A program made the translations under genes and the position numbers. Under the pieces are notes generated by a model. It did no database searches, had not been told where the DNA came from, and saw only the letters and a program-made list of their open reading frames with translations. Below, piece by piece: positions 1 through 10,304 of a stretch of DNA of 64,000 bases. Origin of the DNA: Cellulosimicrobium composti (GTDB lineage: Bacteria > Actinomycetota > Actinomycetes > Actinomycetales > Cellulomonadaceae); the NCBI RefSeq assembly GCF_009711085.1, contig NZ_WMKA01000006.1, forward strand, positions 62,001 through 126,000, given 5' to 3'. Every line of letters starts with the position of its first letter. Position 1 is the stretch's first letter.

Positions 1-936
1 GGTGACACCCTGACCGCGATCGACGCGCCGGTGATCCTCGAGTCGATGACCTTCCCGGAGCCCGTCATCGACGTGGCGATCGAGCCGAAGACGAAGGCCG
101 ACCAGGAGAAGCTCTCGACGGCGATCCAGAAGCTCGCCGAGGAGGACCCGACCTTCCGCGTCAAGCTGGACGAGGAGACCGGCCAGACCGTCATCGGCGG
201 CATGGGCGAGCTCCACCTCGACATCCTCGTCGACCGCATGCGTCGCGAGTTCAAGGTCGAGGCGAACGTCGGCAAGCCGCAGGTCGCGTACCGCGAGACG
301 ATCCGCCGCAAGGCCGAGAAGATCGAGTACACGCACAAGAAGCAGACCGGTGGCTCCGGGCAGTTCGCGAAGGTCCAGGTGACCTTCGAGCCGCTCGACA
401 CGGCCGAGGGCGAGCTCTACGAGTTCGACAACGCCGTGACCGGTGGTCGCATCCCGCGCGAGTACATCCCCAGCGTCGACGCCGGTATCCAGTCCGCGAT
501 GGAGCTCGGCGTGCTCGCCGGCTTCCCGCTGGTCGGGGTCAAGGCGACCCTGCTCGACGGCGCCTACCACGAGGTCGACTCCTCGGAGATGGCGTTCAAG
601 ATCGCCGGCTCGATGGTCCTCAAGGAGGGCGTCAAGCGGGCGGACCCGGTTCTGCTGGAGCCGGTGATGGCGGTCGAGGTGCGTACGCCCGAGGAGTACA
701 TGGGCGACGTCATCGGTGACCTGAACTCACGTCGTGGAATGATCCAGTCCATGGAGGACGCGACGGGTGTGAAGGTCGTCCGGGCCCACGTACCGTTGTC
801 AGAGATGTTCGGGTACATCGGTGACCTCCGGTCCAAGACCCAGGGTCGCGCCGTGTACTCGATGCAGTTCGACAGCTACGCCGAGGTTCCTCGGAACGTT
901 GCCGAAGAGATCATCAAGAAGACCCGGGGCGAGTGA
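1..936 (+). CDS. fusA: Elongation factor G, C-terminal part (5' end outside window)
   Basis: This is the GTPase that drives ribosomal translocation. The open reading frame enters from the left edge, so only the last 311 residues are visible. They correspond to the end of domain II and domains III to V. Recognisable EF-G segments are [14 protein letters not shown] (domain III), the domain IV loop around [11 protein letters not shown], and the domain V stretch [14 protein letters not shown]. The GTP-binding domain lies outside the window. The gene is followed 127 bp later by tuf, the usual str-operon arrangement, with no obvious terminator between them, so co-transcription is likely. Confidence 0.98.
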   Translation, partial: GDTLTAIDAPVILESMTFPEPVIDVAIEPKTKADQEKLSTAIQKLAEEDPTFRVKLDEETGQTVIGGMGELHLDILVDRMRREFKVEANVGKPQVAYRETIRRKAEKIEYTHKKQTGGSGQFAKVQVTFEPLDTAEGELYEFDNAVTGGRIPREYIPSVDAGIQSAMELGVLAGFPLVGVKATLLDGAYHEVDSSEMAFKIAGSMVLKEGVKRADPVLLEPVMAVEVRTPEEYMGDVIGDLNSRRGMIQSMEDATGVKVVRAHVPLSEMFGYIGDLRSKTQGRAVYSMQFDSYAEVPRNVAEEIIKKTRGE

Positions 937-1063
937 GTCCCCACAGGTCGAAGACCCGCACAACCATCAACCTGTAGGAAACCGCAACGCCCCGCGGATG
1001 TAGGATCTCTCGGTCGACATTCGCAACGTTCGGCACATCTACCCAAGTCCCAGGAGGACCCCA

Positions 1064-2260
1064 GTGGCTAAGGCCAAGTTCGAGCGGACCAAGCCGCACG
1101 TCAACATCGGCACCATCGGTCACGTCGACCACGGTAAGACGACGCTGACGGCGGCGATCTCGAAGACGCTCGCGGACACGTACCCGGACCTGCCGGCGAA
1201 CGTCCAGCGCAACTTCGACGAGATCGACGCGGCTCCCGAGGAGAAGCAGCGCGGTATCACGATCAACATCGCGCACATCGAGTACGAGACGCCGAAGCGC
1301 CACTACGCGCACGTCGACGCCCCGGGTCACGCCGACTACATCAAGAACATGATCACCGGTGCCGCCCAGATGGACGGCGCGATCCTGGTGGTCGCCGCGA
1401 CCGACGGTCCGATGGCCCAGACGCGTGAGCACGTCCTGCTCGCCCGCCAGGTCGGCGTGCCGTACCTGCTCGTCGCGCTGAACAAGTCCGACATGGTCGA
1501 CGACGAGGAGATCCTCGAGCTCGTCGAGATGGAGGTGCGCGAGCTCCTCTCCTCGCAGGAGTTCGACGGCGACAACGCGCCGGTCGTGCGCGTGTCGGGT
1601 CTCAAGGCGCTCGAGGGCGACCCCGAGTGGACCGCGAAGATCATCGAGCTCATGGAGGCCGTGGACGAGAACGTCCCGGAGCCCGTCCGCGAGCTGGACA
1701 AGCCGTTCCTCATGCCTGTCGAGGACGTCTTCACGATCACCGGTCGTGGCACCGTCGTCACCGGCAAGGTGGAGCGTGGCACGCTCGACCTCAACTCGGA
1801 CGTCGAGATCGTCGGCATCCGCGCGCCCCAGAAGACCACGGTCACGGGCATCGAGACGTTCCACAAGCAGATGGACCAGGCTCAGGCCGGCGACAACACC
1901 GGTCTGCTCCTGCGCGGCATCAAGCGTGAGGACGTCGAGCGCGGCCAGGTCGTCGTGAAGCCGGGTTCGATCACCCCGCACACGCAGTTCGAGGCGCAGG
2001 TCTACATCCTGGGCAAGGACGAGGGCGGCCGTCACAACCCGTTCTACTCGAACTACCGTCCGCAGTTCTACTTCCGCACGACGGACGTCACCGGCGTCAT
2101 CACGCTGCCCGAGGGCACCGAGATGGTCATGCCCGGCGACAACACCGAGATGACGGTCGAGCTCATCCAGCCGATCGCCATGGAGGAGGGCCTCGGCTTC
2201 GCCATCCGTGAGGGTGGCCGCACCGTGGGCTCGGGCCGCGTCACCAAGATCCTCAAGTGA
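1064..2260 (+). CDS. tuf: Elongation factor Tu
   Basis: The product delivers aminoacyl-tRNA to the ribosomal A site as a GTP complex. The 398-residue protein has the P-loop GHVDHGKT at residues 19-26, the DAPGH switch II motif near residue 80, and an NKSD guanine-specificity motif where many EF-Tu proteins have NKCD. Domains II and III follow, including [13 protein letters not shown]. The GTG start is supported by a perfect AGGAGG six bases upstream. The length is normal for an actinobacterial EF-Tu. A strong hairpin follows the stop codon, so tuf ends the str operon. Confidence 0.99.
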   Translation: MAKAKFERTKPHVNIGTIGHVDHGKTTLTAAISKTLADTYPDLPANVQRNFDEIDAAPEEKQRGITINIAHIEYETPKRHYAHVDAPGHADYIKNMITGAAQMDGAILVVAATDGPMAQTREHVLLARQVGVPYLLVALNKSDMVDDEEILELVEMEVRELLSSQEFDGDNAPVVRVSGLKALEGDPEWTAKIIELMEAVDENVPEPVRELDKPFLMPVEDVFTITGRGTVVTGKVERGTLDLNSDVEIVGIRAPQKTTVTGIETFHKQMDQAQAGDNTGLLLRGIKREDVERGQVVVKPGSITPHTQFEAQVYILGKDEGGRHNPFYSNYRPQFYFRTTDVTGVITLPEGTEMVMPGDNTEMTVELIQPIAMEEGLGFAIREGGRTVGSGRVTKILK

Positions 2261-2288
2261 TCTGACGCTGCTCTCGCAGCACTCGTCG

Positions 2289-2320
2289 AAGGCCCGGTCC
2301 CGTCCGCGGGGCCGGGCCTT
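2289..2320 (+). terminator. Intrinsic-type terminator after tuf
   Basis: A 13-bp stem with one mismatch (AAGGCCCGGTCCC paired with GGGGCCGGGCCTT) begins 28 bases after the tuf stop codon. The stem starts with AA and ends with TT, but there is no long T tract, which is usual in G+C-rich actinobacteria. Confidence 0.8.
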
Positions 2321-2362
2321 CGGCCTGCGGTCACCGTCACAGCCGCCCGTCCCGGTCTCGAC

Positions 2363-2392
2363 TTGGACGGGGCGGGGTTCGTGTGGCAGACT
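2363..2392 (+). promoter_or_regulatory. Possible promoter of the S10 operon
   Basis: TTGGAC and CAGACT are separated by 18 bp. The -35 match is good and the -10 match is partial. It is the best sigma-70-like pair seen in the long gap before rpsJ. Confidence 0.4.
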
Positions 2393-2448
2393 GTTCAGGT
2401 TGCCTGTTACGGGTGCGCTCTTTCACGTGTCGAACAGTGTGTTGAACC

Positions 2449-2468
2449 GGTCCTCCTCCGCGAGGACC
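2449..2468 (+). promoter_or_regulatory. S10 leader hairpin 1
   Basis: A perfect 7-bp stem (GGTCCTC with GAGGACC) closes a 6-base CTCCGC loop. It stands immediately before hairpin 2. Confidence 0.5.
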
Positions 2469-2470
2469 AG

Positions 2471-2494
2471 GACCCCGGGATCCGCTCCCGGGTC
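2471..2494 (+). promoter_or_regulatory. S10 leader hairpin 2
   Basis: A perfect 7-bp CCCGGGA/TCCCGGG stem has a 5-base TCCGC loop and can be extended past a bulged C. It is only two bases downstream of hairpin 1, suggesting a folded leader. There is no T tract, so a simple terminator is unlikely. Confidence 0.5.
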
Positions 2495-2586
2495 TGCGGG
2501 TTGAGCTCTCTGTCGTCATGGATCGAGTACCCCGCGGAACACACAGTTCCGACAGGCTCGCACAAACGTTGTGGTCCGGTCGCCGG

Positions 2587-2604
2587 CCCGTGCGTCAGCA
2601 CGGG
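2587..2604 (+). promoter_or_regulatory. S10 leader hairpin 3
   Basis: A perfect 7-bp stem (CCCGTGC with GCACGGG) carries a GTCA tetraloop, about 130 bases before the rpsJ start. Confidence 0.45.
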
Positions 2605-2737
2605 GCGGGCGGAGGATCACATATCCAACGGCCCTGCGCCTCACGGCGTGTGCGCCCAGGTGCGTCGCGACTACGCGACACGCCCGAGCGCGGGGGTCGG
2701 ACAGCTAGCGGTTCGAGAGAGAGAGTCAGACGACGCC

Positions 2738-3046
2738 ATGGCGGGACAGAAGATCCGCATCCGGCTCAAGTCCTACGACCACGAGGTCATCGACAGCTCG
2801 GCGCGCAAGATCGTCGACACGGTGACGCGCGCTGGTGCAACGGTCGTGGGTCCGGTGCCGCTGCCGACGGAGAAGAACGTCTTCTGCGTCATCCGGTCGC
2901 CTCACAAGTACAAGGACAGCCGCGAGCACTTCGAGATGCGCACGCACAAGCGGCTGATCGACATCATCGATCCCACGCCGAAGGCCGTCGACTCGCTCAT
3001 GCGTCTCGACCTGCCTGCCGACGTGAACATCGAGATCAAGCTCTGA
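2738..3046 (+). CDS. rpsJ: 30S ribosomal protein S10 (NusE)
   Basis: S10 is a head protein of the small subunit and, bound to NusB, also a transcription antitermination factor. The 102-residue product is full length and carries the family pattern around [19 protein letters not shown]. The chosen ATG gives the standard [11 protein letters not shown] start. The same frame is open for about 125 codons upstream, but that region is leader. It is the first gene of the S10 operon, 15 bp before rplC. Confidence 0.99.
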   Translation: MAGQKIRIRLKSYDHEVIDSSARKIVDTVTRAGATVVGPVPLPTEKNVFCVIRSPHKYKDSREHFEMRTHKRLIDIIDPTPKAVDSLMRLDLPADVNIEIKL

Positions 3047-3060
3047 GGCTGGAGGACATC

Positions 3061-3723
3061 ATGACTACCCCCCAGCAGAACGCGCGTCCGGTCACCGCGG
3101 TGCTCGGCACGAAGCTCGGGATGACGCAGCTCTGGGACGAGGCCGGTCGCCTCGTGCCCGTGACGGTCGTCGCCGTCGGCACGAACGTCGTGACGCAGGT
3201 GCGCACGGCGGACGCCGACGGGTACGCGGCCGTGCAGCTCGCCTACGGCCAGATCGACCCGCGCAAGGTCACCAAGCCGCTGAAGGGCCACTTCGAGAAG
3301 GCCGGCGTCACGCCGCGCCGCCACGTCGCCGAGGTCCGCACCTCCGACGCCGCCGAGTACGCGCTCGGCCAGGAGATCACCGCGGAGGCCTTCGAGGCCG
3401 GCGCCGTGGTCGACGTCGTGGGCACGACCAAGGGCAAGGGCACCGCCGGTGTCATGAAGCGTCACGGCTTCTCCGGCGTCGGCGCCTCGCACGGTGCGCA
3501 CCGCAACCACCGCAAGCCGGGCTCGATCGGTGGGGCCTCGACCCCGTCGCGCGTGTTCAAGGGCCTGCGCATGGCCGGTCGCATGGGCAACGCCCGCCAG
3601 ACCACCCAGAACCTGACCGTCCACGCGGTCGACGCCGAGAAGGGTCTGCTGCTCGTCAAGGGCGCGGTTCCCGGCCCCAAGGGCGGCGTCGTCCTCGTGC
3701 GCAGCGCCGCGAAGGGAGCGTGA
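3061..3723 (+). CDS. rplC: 50S ribosomal protein L3
   Basis: L3 is an early assembly protein of the large subunit whose long loop reaches toward the peptidyl transferase centre. The 220-residue product contains the conserved loop [17 protein letters not shown] followed by [22 protein letters not shown] lies directly upstream of the ATG. The stop codon is close to the rplD start, so the two genes are probably translationally coupled. Confidence 0.99.
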   Translation: MTTPQQNARPVTAVLGTKLGMTQLWDEAGRLVPVTVVAVGTNVVTQVRTADADGYAAVQLAYGQIDPRKVTKPLKGHFEKAGVTPRRHVAEVRTSDAAEYALGQEITAEAFEAGAVVDVVGTTKGKGTAGVMKRHGFSGVGASHGAHRNHRKPGSIGGASTPSRVFKGLRMAGRMGNARQTTQNLTVHAVDAEKGLLLVKGAVPGPKGGVVLVRSAAKGA

Positions 3724-3728
3724 GCACC

Positions 3729-4433
3729 ATGACCGCTCTGACCGTTGACGTGCTGGACCCCAAGGGCAAGAAGGCCGGCACCGCCGAGCTCCCCGCCGAG
3801 GTGTTCGACGTCGAGCTCAACGTCCCGCTGATCCACCAGGTCGTCGTCGCCCAGCGTGCTGCCGCGCGCCAGGGCACCCACGACACCAAGACCCGCGGCG
3901 AGGTCCGCGGTGGTGGTCGCAAGCCGTACAAGCAGAAGGGCACCGGCCGCGCCCGCCAGGGTTCGACCCGTGCGCCGCAGTTCGCCGGCGGTGGCACCGT
4001 CCACGGCCCGACGCCGCGCTCGTACGACCAGCGGACGCCCAAGAAGATGAAGGCCGCCGCGCTCCGCGGTGCCCTCTCGGACCGCGCCCGCAACGGCCGC
4101 GTCCACGTCGTGACCGGCTTCGGCGTCGACGGCCTGCCGTCGACCAAGACCGCCCTCGCGACGCTCGCCAAGCTCTCCGAGCGCAAGCACGTCCTCGTCG
4201 TCACCGAGCGTGGTGACGAGCTGACGATCAAGTCGCTGCGGAACGTCGAGCAGGTCCACCTCCTGGTGGCCGACCAGCTCAACACCTACGACGTGCTCGT
4301 CTCCGACGACGTCGTCTTCACGCAGGGCGCGCTCGACGCGTTCCTGGCGGGCCCGGCCACGGGTCGCTCCGCGAAGGCCGTCGCCACCTCGACCGAGGCG
4401 GACGAGACTGCTGCCGAGGAGGCCGCGAAGTGA
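3729..4433 (+). CDS. rplD: 50S ribosomal protein L4
   Basis: L4 helps form the peptide exit tunnel. The 234-residue protein carries the basic tunnel loop at residues 60-90 ([20 protein letters not shown]). The ATG is preferred over an in-frame GTG nine bases earlier: GGGAG lies 10 bases before the ATG but nearly touches the GTG. The last 20 or so residues are a low-complexity tail rich in Ala, Thr and Glu. In E. coli L4 represses its own operon; whether it acts on the structured leader here is unknown. Confidence 0.97.
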   Translation: MTALTVDVLDPKGKKAGTAELPAEVFDVELNVPLIHQVVVAQRAAARQGTHDTKTRGEVRGGGRKPYKQKGTGRARQGSTRAPQFAGGGTVHGPTPRSYDQRTPKKMKAAALRGALSDRARNGRVHVVTGFGVDGLPSTKTALATLAKLSERKHVLVVTERGDELTIKSLRNVEQVHLLVADQLNTYDVLVSDDVVFTQGALDAFLAGPATGRSAKAVATSTEADETAAEEAAK

Positions 4434-4720
4434 CCACCGTGACCAAGGACCCCCGTGACGTGATCCTCGCGCCGGTCGTCTCCGAGAAGAGCTACGGCCT
4501 GCTCGACGAGGGCAAGTACACGTTCGTCGTCGACCCGCAGGCCAACAAGACCGAGATCAAGATCGCCGTCGAGCAGATCTTCTCGGTCAAGGTCGCCTCG
4601 GTGAACACGATCAACCGCAAGGGCAAGACGCGTCGCACGCGTTTCGGCCTGGGCAAGCGCAAGGACACCAAGCGTGCGATCGTCACCCTCCGCGAGGGCA
4701 CGATCGACATCTTCGGCTGA
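4430..4720 (+). CDS. rplW: 50S ribosomal protein L23
   Basis: L23 sits at the tunnel exit and is the docking site for trigger factor and the signal recognition particle. The product has 96 residues and the conserved start [19 protein letters not shown]. The GTG start overlaps the rplD stop codon (GTGA) and is preceded seven bases upstream by GAGGAGG, which lies inside rplD. This indicates translational coupling. Confidence 0.98.
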   Translation: MTTVTKDPRDVILAPVVSEKSYGLLDEGKYTFVVDPQANKTEIKIAVEQIFSVKVASVNTINRKGKTRRTRFGLGKRKDTKRAIVTLREGTIDIFG

Positions 4721-4751
4721 GCCGACGAGAGCAGATTGAGGACAGATCCCC

Positions 4752-5588
<837 letters not shown>

Positions 5589-5603
5589 TAGGAGCCTGGA
5601 GAC

Positions 5604-5885
5604 ATGCCTCGTAGCCTGAAGAAGGGCCCCTTCGTCGACGACCACCTGCAGAAGAAGGTGGACGCTCAGAACGAGAAGGGGACCAAGAACGTCATCAAGA
5701 CCTGGTCCCGTCGGTCGGTCATCACGCCCGACTTCCTCGGTCACACGTTCGCCGTGCACGACGGTCGCAAGCACACGCCGGTGTTCGTCACCGAGTCGAT
5801 GGTCGGCCACAAGCTCGGCGAGTTCGCTCCCACGCGGACCTTCCGCGGCCACGTGAAGGACGACAAGAAGGGTCGTCGCCGCTGA
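5604..5885 (+). CDS. rpsS: 30S ribosomal protein S19
   Basis: S19 binds 16S rRNA in the small-subunit head next to S13. The 93-residue protein has the standard [19 protein letters not shown] start and the conserved [16 protein letters not shown] segment. GGAGCCTGGAGA precedes the ATG. Both neighbours are in the canonical S10 order. Confidence 0.99.
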   Translation: MPRSLKKGPFVDDHLQKKVDAQNEKGTKNVIKTWSRRSVITPDFLGHTFAVHDGRKHTPVFVTESMVGHKLGEFAPTRTFRGHVKDDKKGRRR

Positions 5886-5943
5886 CCCCCGGGTCAGTCT
5901 GGTGACGACCTGGACGGTCAAGAGACAAGAAGGCAGGACAGCA

Positions 5944-6315
5944 ATGGAAGCCAAGGCGCAGGCGCGGTTCGTCCGTGTCACGCCCCAGAAGGCCCGGCGC
6001 GTCGTGGACCTCATCCGTGGCAAGCAGGCCTCCGAGGCCGTCGCGGTGCTGAAGTTCGCACCGCAGGCGGCGAGCGAGCCCGTCCGCAAGGTCGTGGAGA
6101 GCGCCATCGCCAACGCCCGGGTGAAGGCAGACCGCGCGAGCGAGGCGTTCGAGGAGCAGGAGCTCGTCGTGCGTGAGGCGTTCGTCGACGAGGGTCCGAC
6201 CCTCAAGCGTTTCCGCCCGCGCGCCCAGGGCCGTGCGAACCGCATCCTCAAGCGCACCAGCCACATCACCGTGGTCGTCGCTCCGCGTGAGAACACGAAG
6301 GGAAGTGCCCGATAG
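5944..6315 (+). CDS. rplV: 50S ribosomal protein L22
   Basis: L22 lines the exit tunnel with a beta hairpin and is a known site of macrolide resistance mutations. The chosen ATG gives a 123-residue protein starting [19 protein letters not shown], preceded by GGCAGGACA. An upstream in-frame GTG would add 14 unconserved residues. The hairpin is recognisable around [19 protein letters not shown]. The TAG stop shares one base with the rpsC GTG start. Confidence 0.97.
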   Translation: MEAKAQARFVRVTPQKARRVVDLIRGKQASEAVAVLKFAPQAASEPVRKVVESAIANARVKADRASEAFEEQELVVREAFVDEGPTLKRFRPRAQGRANRILKRTSHITVVVAPRENTKGSAR

Positions 6316-7157
6316 TGGGACAGAAGGTTCACCCGCACGGGTACCGCCTCGGCATCACCACCGACCACCGGTCGCGCTGGTTCGCCGACAGCACCAAGCC
6401 CGGCCAGCGGTACCGCGACTACGTCCGTGAGGACGTCCAGATCCGCAAGCTCATGAGCACCGGTCTCGAGCGCGCGGGCATCTCCAAGGTCGAGATCGAG
6501 CGCACCCGCGACCGCGTCCGCGTGGACATCCACACGGCGCGCCCGGGCATCGTCATCGGCCGCCGTGGCGCCGAGGCCGACCGCATCCGCGGCGAGCTCG
6601 AGAAGCTCACGGGCAAGCAGGTGCAGCTCAACATCCTCGAGGTGAAGAACGCCGAGACGGACGCGCAGCTCGTCGCGCAGGGCATCGCCGAGCAGCTCGC
6701 GAGCCGCGTCTCGTTCCGTCGCGCCATGCGCAAGGGCATCCAGTCCGCGCAGCGCGCCGGTGCCAAGGGCATCCGCGTGCAGGTCTCCGGCCGCCTCGGC
6801 GGCGCGGAGATGAGCCGGTCGGAGTTCTACCGCGAGGGTCGTGTGCCGCTGCACACGCTGCGCGCGTACATCGACTACGGCTTCTTCGAGGCCCGCACGA
6901 CCTTCGGCCGCATCGGCGTGAAGGTGTGGATCTACAAGGGCGACGTCACCGAGAAGGAGTTCGCCGCGCAGCAGGCCACGGCCGCTCCGCGCCAGGGCCG
7001 TGGCGGCCCGCGCGGTGAGCGTGGCGGCGACCGTCGCGGTGGCCGTCGTCCCGAGCGTTCGGCCGAGCGGACCCCCGCGTCCGAGTCGCCGGCGGCGCCC
7101 GAGCAGGCTGCTCCCGCCGCGGAGGCGAAGGCCCCTGAGACCGGAACGGAGGCCTGA
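6315..7157 (+). CDS. rpsC: 30S ribosomal protein S3 with long charged C-terminal tail
   Basis: S3 lies at the mRNA entry site and has helicase-related functions. The 280-residue product has a type II KH domain with the GxxG loop in [14 protein letters not shown]. It is about 45 residues longer than E. coli S3. The extra C-terminal part is first Gly/Arg-rich ([18 protein letters not shown]) and then Ala/Pro/Glu-rich. Such disordered tails are common in actinobacterial S3. The start overlaps the rplV stop by one base. Confidence 0.98.
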   Translation: MGQKVHPHGYRLGITTDHRSRWFADSTKPGQRYRDYVREDVQIRKLMSTGLERAGISKVEIERTRDRVRVDIHTARPGIVIGRRGAEADRIRGELEKLTGKQVQLNILEVKNAETDAQLVAQGIAEQLASRVSFRRAMRKGIQSAQRAGAKGIRVQVSGRLGGAEMSRSEFYREGRVPLHTLRAYIDYGFFEARTTFGRIGVKVWIYKGDVTEKEFAAQQATAAPRQGRGGPRGERGGDRRGGRRPERSAERTPASESPAAPEQAAPAAEAKAPETGTEA

Positions 7158-7160
7158 GTC

Positions 7161-7580
7161 ATGCTGATCCCGCGCAGGCTCAAGCACCGCAAGCAGCACC
7201 ACCCGTCGCGCTCCGGCGCGGCGAAGGGTGGCACGCAGATCGCGTTCGGCGAGTACGGCATCCAGGCTCTCGAGCCGGCGTACGTGACGAACCGCCAGAT
7301 CGAGGCTGCTCGTATCGCGATGACCCGTCACATCAAGCGTGGCGGAAAGGTCTGGATCAACATCTACCCGGACCGCCCGCTGACCAAGAAGCCCGCCGAG
7401 ACCCGCATGGGTTCCGGTAAGGGCTCGCCCGAGTGGTGGGTCGCCAATGTCAAGCCCGGCCGCATCGTCTTCGAGCTGGCTGGTGTCCCGGAGCCCCTGG
7501 CGCGCGAAGCCATGCGTCGCGCGATCCACAAGCTCCCGATGAAGTGCCGTTTCGTGGTGCGCGAGGGTGGTGGCAACTGA
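7161..7580 (+). CDS. rplP: 50S ribosomal protein L16
   Basis: L16 contacts A-site tRNA on the large subunit. The 139-residue protein is full length, beginning [17 protein letters not shown] and carrying [19 protein letters not shown]. It starts three bases after rpsC, and its stop overlaps the rpmC start (TGATG), so translation of the three genes is tightly linked. Confidence 0.99.
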   Translation: MLIPRRLKHRKQHHPSRSGAAKGGTQIAFGEYGIQALEPAYVTNRQIEAARIAMTRHIKRGGKVWINIYPDRPLTKKPAETRMGSGKGSPEWWVANVKPGRIVFELAGVPEPLAREAMRRAIHKLPMKCRFVVREGGGN

Positions 7581-7816
7581 TGGCAATCGGAACGAAGGGG
7601 CTCGCCCCCGTCGACCTCGACGCCAAGGACGACGAGTCGCTCGTCGCCGAGCTCAAGAAGGCCAAGGAGGAGCTCTTCAACCTCCGTTTCCAGTCGGCCA
7701 CCGGCCAGCTGGAGAGCCACGGGCGCCTCAAGGCCGTCCGCCGCGACATCGCGCGGATCTACACGATCCTGCGTGAGCGCGAGCTCGGCATCCGTACCGC
7801 GCCGAGCGCCGAGTGA
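7580..7816 (+). CDS. rpmC: 50S ribosomal protein L29
   Basis: L29 is a small two-helix protein beside L23 at the tunnel exit. The start is taken as the ATG overlapping the rplP stop, giving 78 residues and the family pattern [23 protein letters not shown] longer in-frame reading exists upstream but only runs antiphase through rplP. A ~12-residue N-terminal extension is present relative to short L29 proteins. Confidence 0.97.
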   Translation: MAIGTKGLAPVDLDAKDDESLVAELKKAKEELFNLRFQSATGQLESHGRLKAVRRDIARIYTILRERELGIRTAPSAE

Positions 7817-7827
7817 GTGAGGCTGGA

Positions 7828-8127
7828 ATGAGCGAGAACGCAACGAACGCGCCCGAGGTCGCCGAGGCGACCGAGCAGCGCGCGTACCGCAAGACGCGCC
7901 GCGGCTACGTCGTGAGCGACAAGATGGACAAGACCGTGGTGGTCGAGGTCGAGGACCGGGTCAAGCACCCGCTCTACGGCAAGGTCATCCGCCGCACGAG
8001 CAAGGTCAAGGCGCACGACGAGCAGAACTCTGCCGGCGTGGGCGACCTCGTGCTCATCATGGAGACCCGCCCGCTGTCCGCGACCAAGCGGTGGCGCCTG
8101 GTGGAGATCCTCGAGAAGGCCAAGTGA
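7828..8127 (+). CDS. rpsQ: 30S ribosomal protein S17
   Basis: S17 is an early 16S rRNA-binding protein with an OB fold. The 99-residue product has the signature [20 protein letters not shown] followed by [11 protein letters not shown]. The ATG is favoured over a GTG 15 bases upstream because GAGG lies just before it. It ends the S10 transcription unit: a 14-bp hairpin follows six bases after the stop. Confidence 0.97.
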   Translation: MSENATNAPEVAEATEQRAYRKTRRGYVVSDKMDKTVVVEVEDRVKHPLYGKVIRRTSKVKAHDEQNSAGVGDLVLIMETRPLSATKRWRLVEILEKAK

Positions 8128-8133
8128 TCCACC

Positions 8134-8173
8134 GGTCGTGACGGGCGGGCTTCCCCGCTCGCCCGTCACGACC
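8134..8173 (+). terminator. Terminator-like hairpin between S10 and spc operons
   Basis: A perfect 14-bp stem (GGTCGTGACGGGCG with its complement) and 12-base loop lie six bases after rpsQ. It is followed at 8181-8200 by a perfect 20-bp palindrome TGCCGCACCGCGGTGCGGCA. Together they separate rpsQ from rplN by 208 bp where many bacteria have continuous operons. Confidence 0.75.
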
Positions 8174-8180
8174 GCTCTCG

Positions 8181-8200
8181 TGCCGCACCGCGGTGCGGCA
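8181..8200. repeat. Perfect 20-bp palindrome downstream of rpsQ hairpin
   Basis: TGCCGCACCG is followed directly by its reverse complement. It may be a second terminator element or a protein-binding site in front of the spc operon. Confidence 0.5.
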
Positions 8201-8335
8201 ACCAGTGAGGACAGGTCGGGCGGGACCGCCGCCCGGTCCTGGCCGGTTCACCCGCGAGGGACCCGGCACTGACAGCTATCCGTTCGGCAAGGCTCGCGTC
8301 CCGCGAGAACCGGCTCGACGACAGGAGTTCATTAC

Positions 8336-8704
8336 ATGATCCAGCAGGAGTCGCGACTTCGTGTCGCCGACAACACGGGTGCCAAGGAGATCCTCTGCAT
8401 CCGTGTTCTCGGTGGCTCGGGCCGTCGCTACGCCGGAATCGGCGACGTCATCGTCGCAACCGTCAAGGACGCGATCCCGGGCGGCAACGTGAAGAAGGGT
8501 GACGTGGTCAAGGCCGTCGTCGTCCGCACCGCCAAGGAGCGCCGTCGTCCGGACGGTTCCTACATCAAGTTCGACGAGAACGCCGCCGTCATCCTCAAGA
8601 ACGACGGCGAGCCGCGCGGTACGCGCATCTTCGGCCCGGTCGGGCGCGAGCTGCGCGACAAGCGGTTCATGAAGATCATCTCGCTGGCTCCGGAGGTGCT
8701 CTGA
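8336..8704 (+). CDS. rplN: 50S ribosomal protein L14
   Basis: L14 forms part of the intersubunit bridge and is the target of RsfS silencing. The 122-residue protein starts [18 protein letters not shown] and ends with the conserved [23 protein letters not shown] region. It opens the spc operon, with ACAGGAG before the ATG and two bases between its stop and rplX. Confidence 0.99.
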   Translation: MIQQESRLRVADNTGAKEILCIRVLGGSGRRYAGIGDVIVATVKDAIPGGNVKKGDVVKAVVVRTAKERRRPDGSYIKFDENAAVILKNDGEPRGTRIFGPVGRELRDKRFMKIISLAPEVL

Positions 8705-8706
8705 CC

Positions 8707-9048
8707 ATGGCCAAGATCAAGAAGGGCGACCTCGTCGTCGTCATCGCCGGCAAGGACAAGGGCAAGCAGGGCCGCGTCCTCGAGGTGCTCACCGACCGTG
8801 ACCGCGTCATCGTCGAGGGCGTCCAGCGCGTCACCAAGCACACCAAGGTCGGCCAGTCGCAGCGCGGCTCGCGGACCGGTGGGATCGAGACCGTCGAGGC
8901 CCCGATCCACATCAGCAACGTGATGGTCGTCGACCCGGAGACCAAGAAGGGCACCCGCGTCGGGTACCGCACCGAAGAGGTCGAGCGTGACGGCCGCAAG
9001 CGCACCGTTCGCGTGCGCGTCGCCAAGCGCTCCGGGAAGGACATCTGA
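8707..9048 (+). CDS. rplX: 50S ribosomal protein L24
   Basis: L24 is an assembly-initiating KOW-domain protein. The product has 113 residues, with the KOW motif at the N terminus ([20 protein letters not shown]). It is followed by rplE, whose ATG overlaps the rplX stop by one base (TGATG). Confidence 0.99.
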   Translation: MAKIKKGDLVVVIAGKDKGKQGRVLEVLTDRDRVIVEGVQRVTKHTKVGQSQRGSRTGGIETVEAPIHISNVMVVDPETKKGTRVGYRTEEVERDGRKRTVRVRVAKRSGKDI

Positions 9049-9617
9049 TGAGCACCGAGATCGTTGCCCCTGAGGTGCCCCGCCTGAAGCAGCGCTACCG
9101 CGACGAGATCGTCGCCGGTCTGCGCGAGGAGTTCGGGCACGACAACGTCAACCAGGTCGCCCGCGTCACGAAGATCGTCGTGAACATGGGTGTCGGTGAC
9201 GCCGCGAAGGACTCGAAGCTCATCGAGGGCGCCATCCGCGACCTGTCCGCGATCACCGGCCAGAAGCCGCAGGTGACCAAGGCCCGCAAGTCCATCGCGC
9301 AGTTCAAGCTGCGCGAGGGCATGCCGATCGGCGCGCACGTCACGCTGCGCGGCGACCGCATGTGGGAGTTCCTGGACCGCCTGCTGTCGATCGCCCTGCC
9401 GCGCATCCGCGACTTCCGCGGCCTGTCGCCCAAGCAGTTCGACGGGCACGGCAACTACACGTTCGGCCTCACGGAGCAGTCGATGTTCCACGAGATCGAC
9501 CAGGACAAGATCGACCGTGTCCGCGGTATGGACATCACGATCGTGACCACGGCGACGACCGATGACGAGGGCCGCTCCCTGCTGCGCCGTCTCGGCTTCC
9601 CCTTCAAGGAGAACTGA
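9048..9617 (+). CDS. rplE: 50S ribosomal protein L5
   Basis: L5 binds 5S rRNA and contacts P-site tRNA. The 189-residue product carries [14 protein letters not shown] and the conserved [21 protein letters not shown] region. The start overlaps the rplX stop, consistent with coupling. Length and sequence are normal for actinobacteria. Confidence 0.99.
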   Translation: MSTEIVAPEVPRLKQRYRDEIVAGLREEFGHDNVNQVARVTKIVVNMGVGDAAKDSKLIEGAIRDLSAITGQKPQVTKARKSIAQFKLREGMPIGAHVTLRGDRMWEFLDRLLSIALPRIRDFRGLSPKQFDGHGNYTFGLTEQSMFHEIDQDKIDRVRGMDITIVTTATTDDEGRSLLRRLGFPFKEN

Positions 9618-9618
9618 C

Positions 9619-9804
9619 ATGGCGAAGAAGGCCCTGATCAACAAGGCGGCCGCCAAGCCGAAGTTCGCGGTCCGCGCCTACACCCGGTGCCAGAAGTGCG
9701 GTCGCCCGCACTCGGTGTACCGCAAGTTCGGCCTGTGCCGCATCTGCGTGCGCGAGATGGCCCACCGTGGTGAGCTTCCGGGCGTCACCAAGAGCAGCTG
9801 GTAA
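9619..9804 (+). CDS. rpsN: 30S ribosomal protein S14, zinc-binding type
   Basis: S14 is a head protein of the small subunit. This 61-residue form has two CxxC pairs (CQKC and CRIC) that bind zinc, so it is the type Z protein. The ATG begins [16 protein letters not shown] one base after the rplE stop. Many actinobacteria also keep a longer zinc-free S14 elsewhere under Zur control; that cannot be judged here. Confidence 0.98.
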   Translation: MAKKALINKAAAKPKFAVRAYTRCQKCGRPHSVYRKFGLCRICVREMAHRGELPGVTKSSW

Positions 9805-9886
9805 CAACTACGTCGTAGGTCCTGGCGGAGCGCGTCGCACGACGCGCCTCCGCCCGGATACCACGTCGAGGAAGGGCTAGAGCCCG

Positions 9887-10285
9887 ATGACGATGACCGA
9901 CCCGATCGCAGACATGCTCACGCGTCTGCGGAACGCGAACTCGGCTTACCACGAGACGGTGACCATGCCGTACTCGAAGCTGAAGTCGCACATTGCCGAG
10001 ATCCTCCAGGCCGAGGGCTACATCTCCGGCTGGAGCGTCGAGGACGCGAAGGTGGGCAAGAACCTCACCATCCAGCTGAAGTTCGGCCCGAACCGCGAGC
10101 GCAGCCTCTCCGGCGTGCGCCGCGTGTCGAAGCCCGGCCTGCGCAAGTACGTCAAGTCCACCGAGCTGCCGAAGGTTCTCGGCGGCCTGGGCGTGGCGAT
10201 CCTGTCCACGTCCTCCGGTCTGCTCACCGACAAGCAGGCCGCCACGAAGGGCGTGGGCGGCGAAGTCCTCGCCTACGTCTGGTAA
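9887..10285 (+). CDS. rpsH: 30S ribosomal protein S8
   Basis: S8 is a primary 16S rRNA-binding protein and, in E. coli, the repressor of the spc operon. The 132-residue product starts [18 protein letters not shown] and ends with the conserved [11 protein letters not shown]. An 82-bp gap separates it from rpsN. GAAGGGCTAG precedes the ATG. Confidence 0.99.
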   Translation: MTMTDPIADMLTRLRNANSAYHETVTMPYSKLKSHIAEILQAEGYISGWSVEDAKVGKNLTIQLKFGPNRERSLSGVRRVSKPGLRKYVKSTELPKVLGGLGVAILSTSSGLLTDKQAATKGVGGEVLAYVW

Positions 10286-10304
10286 TCCGGAAAGGAGATA
10301 CGCC

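Larger units (their letters stand above)
2321..2737 (+). other. Long untranslated region before rpsJ (S10 operon leader)
   Basis: About 420 bases separate the tuf terminator from rpsJ and hold no convincing gene. The region contains a possible promoter (TTGGAC at 2363-2368, CAGACT at 2387-2392, 18-bp spacer). It also contains three perfect hairpins described separately. If that promoter is used, the S10 operon mRNA has a leader of roughly 340 nt, long enough for ribosomal-protein feedback control. Confidence 0.6.
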
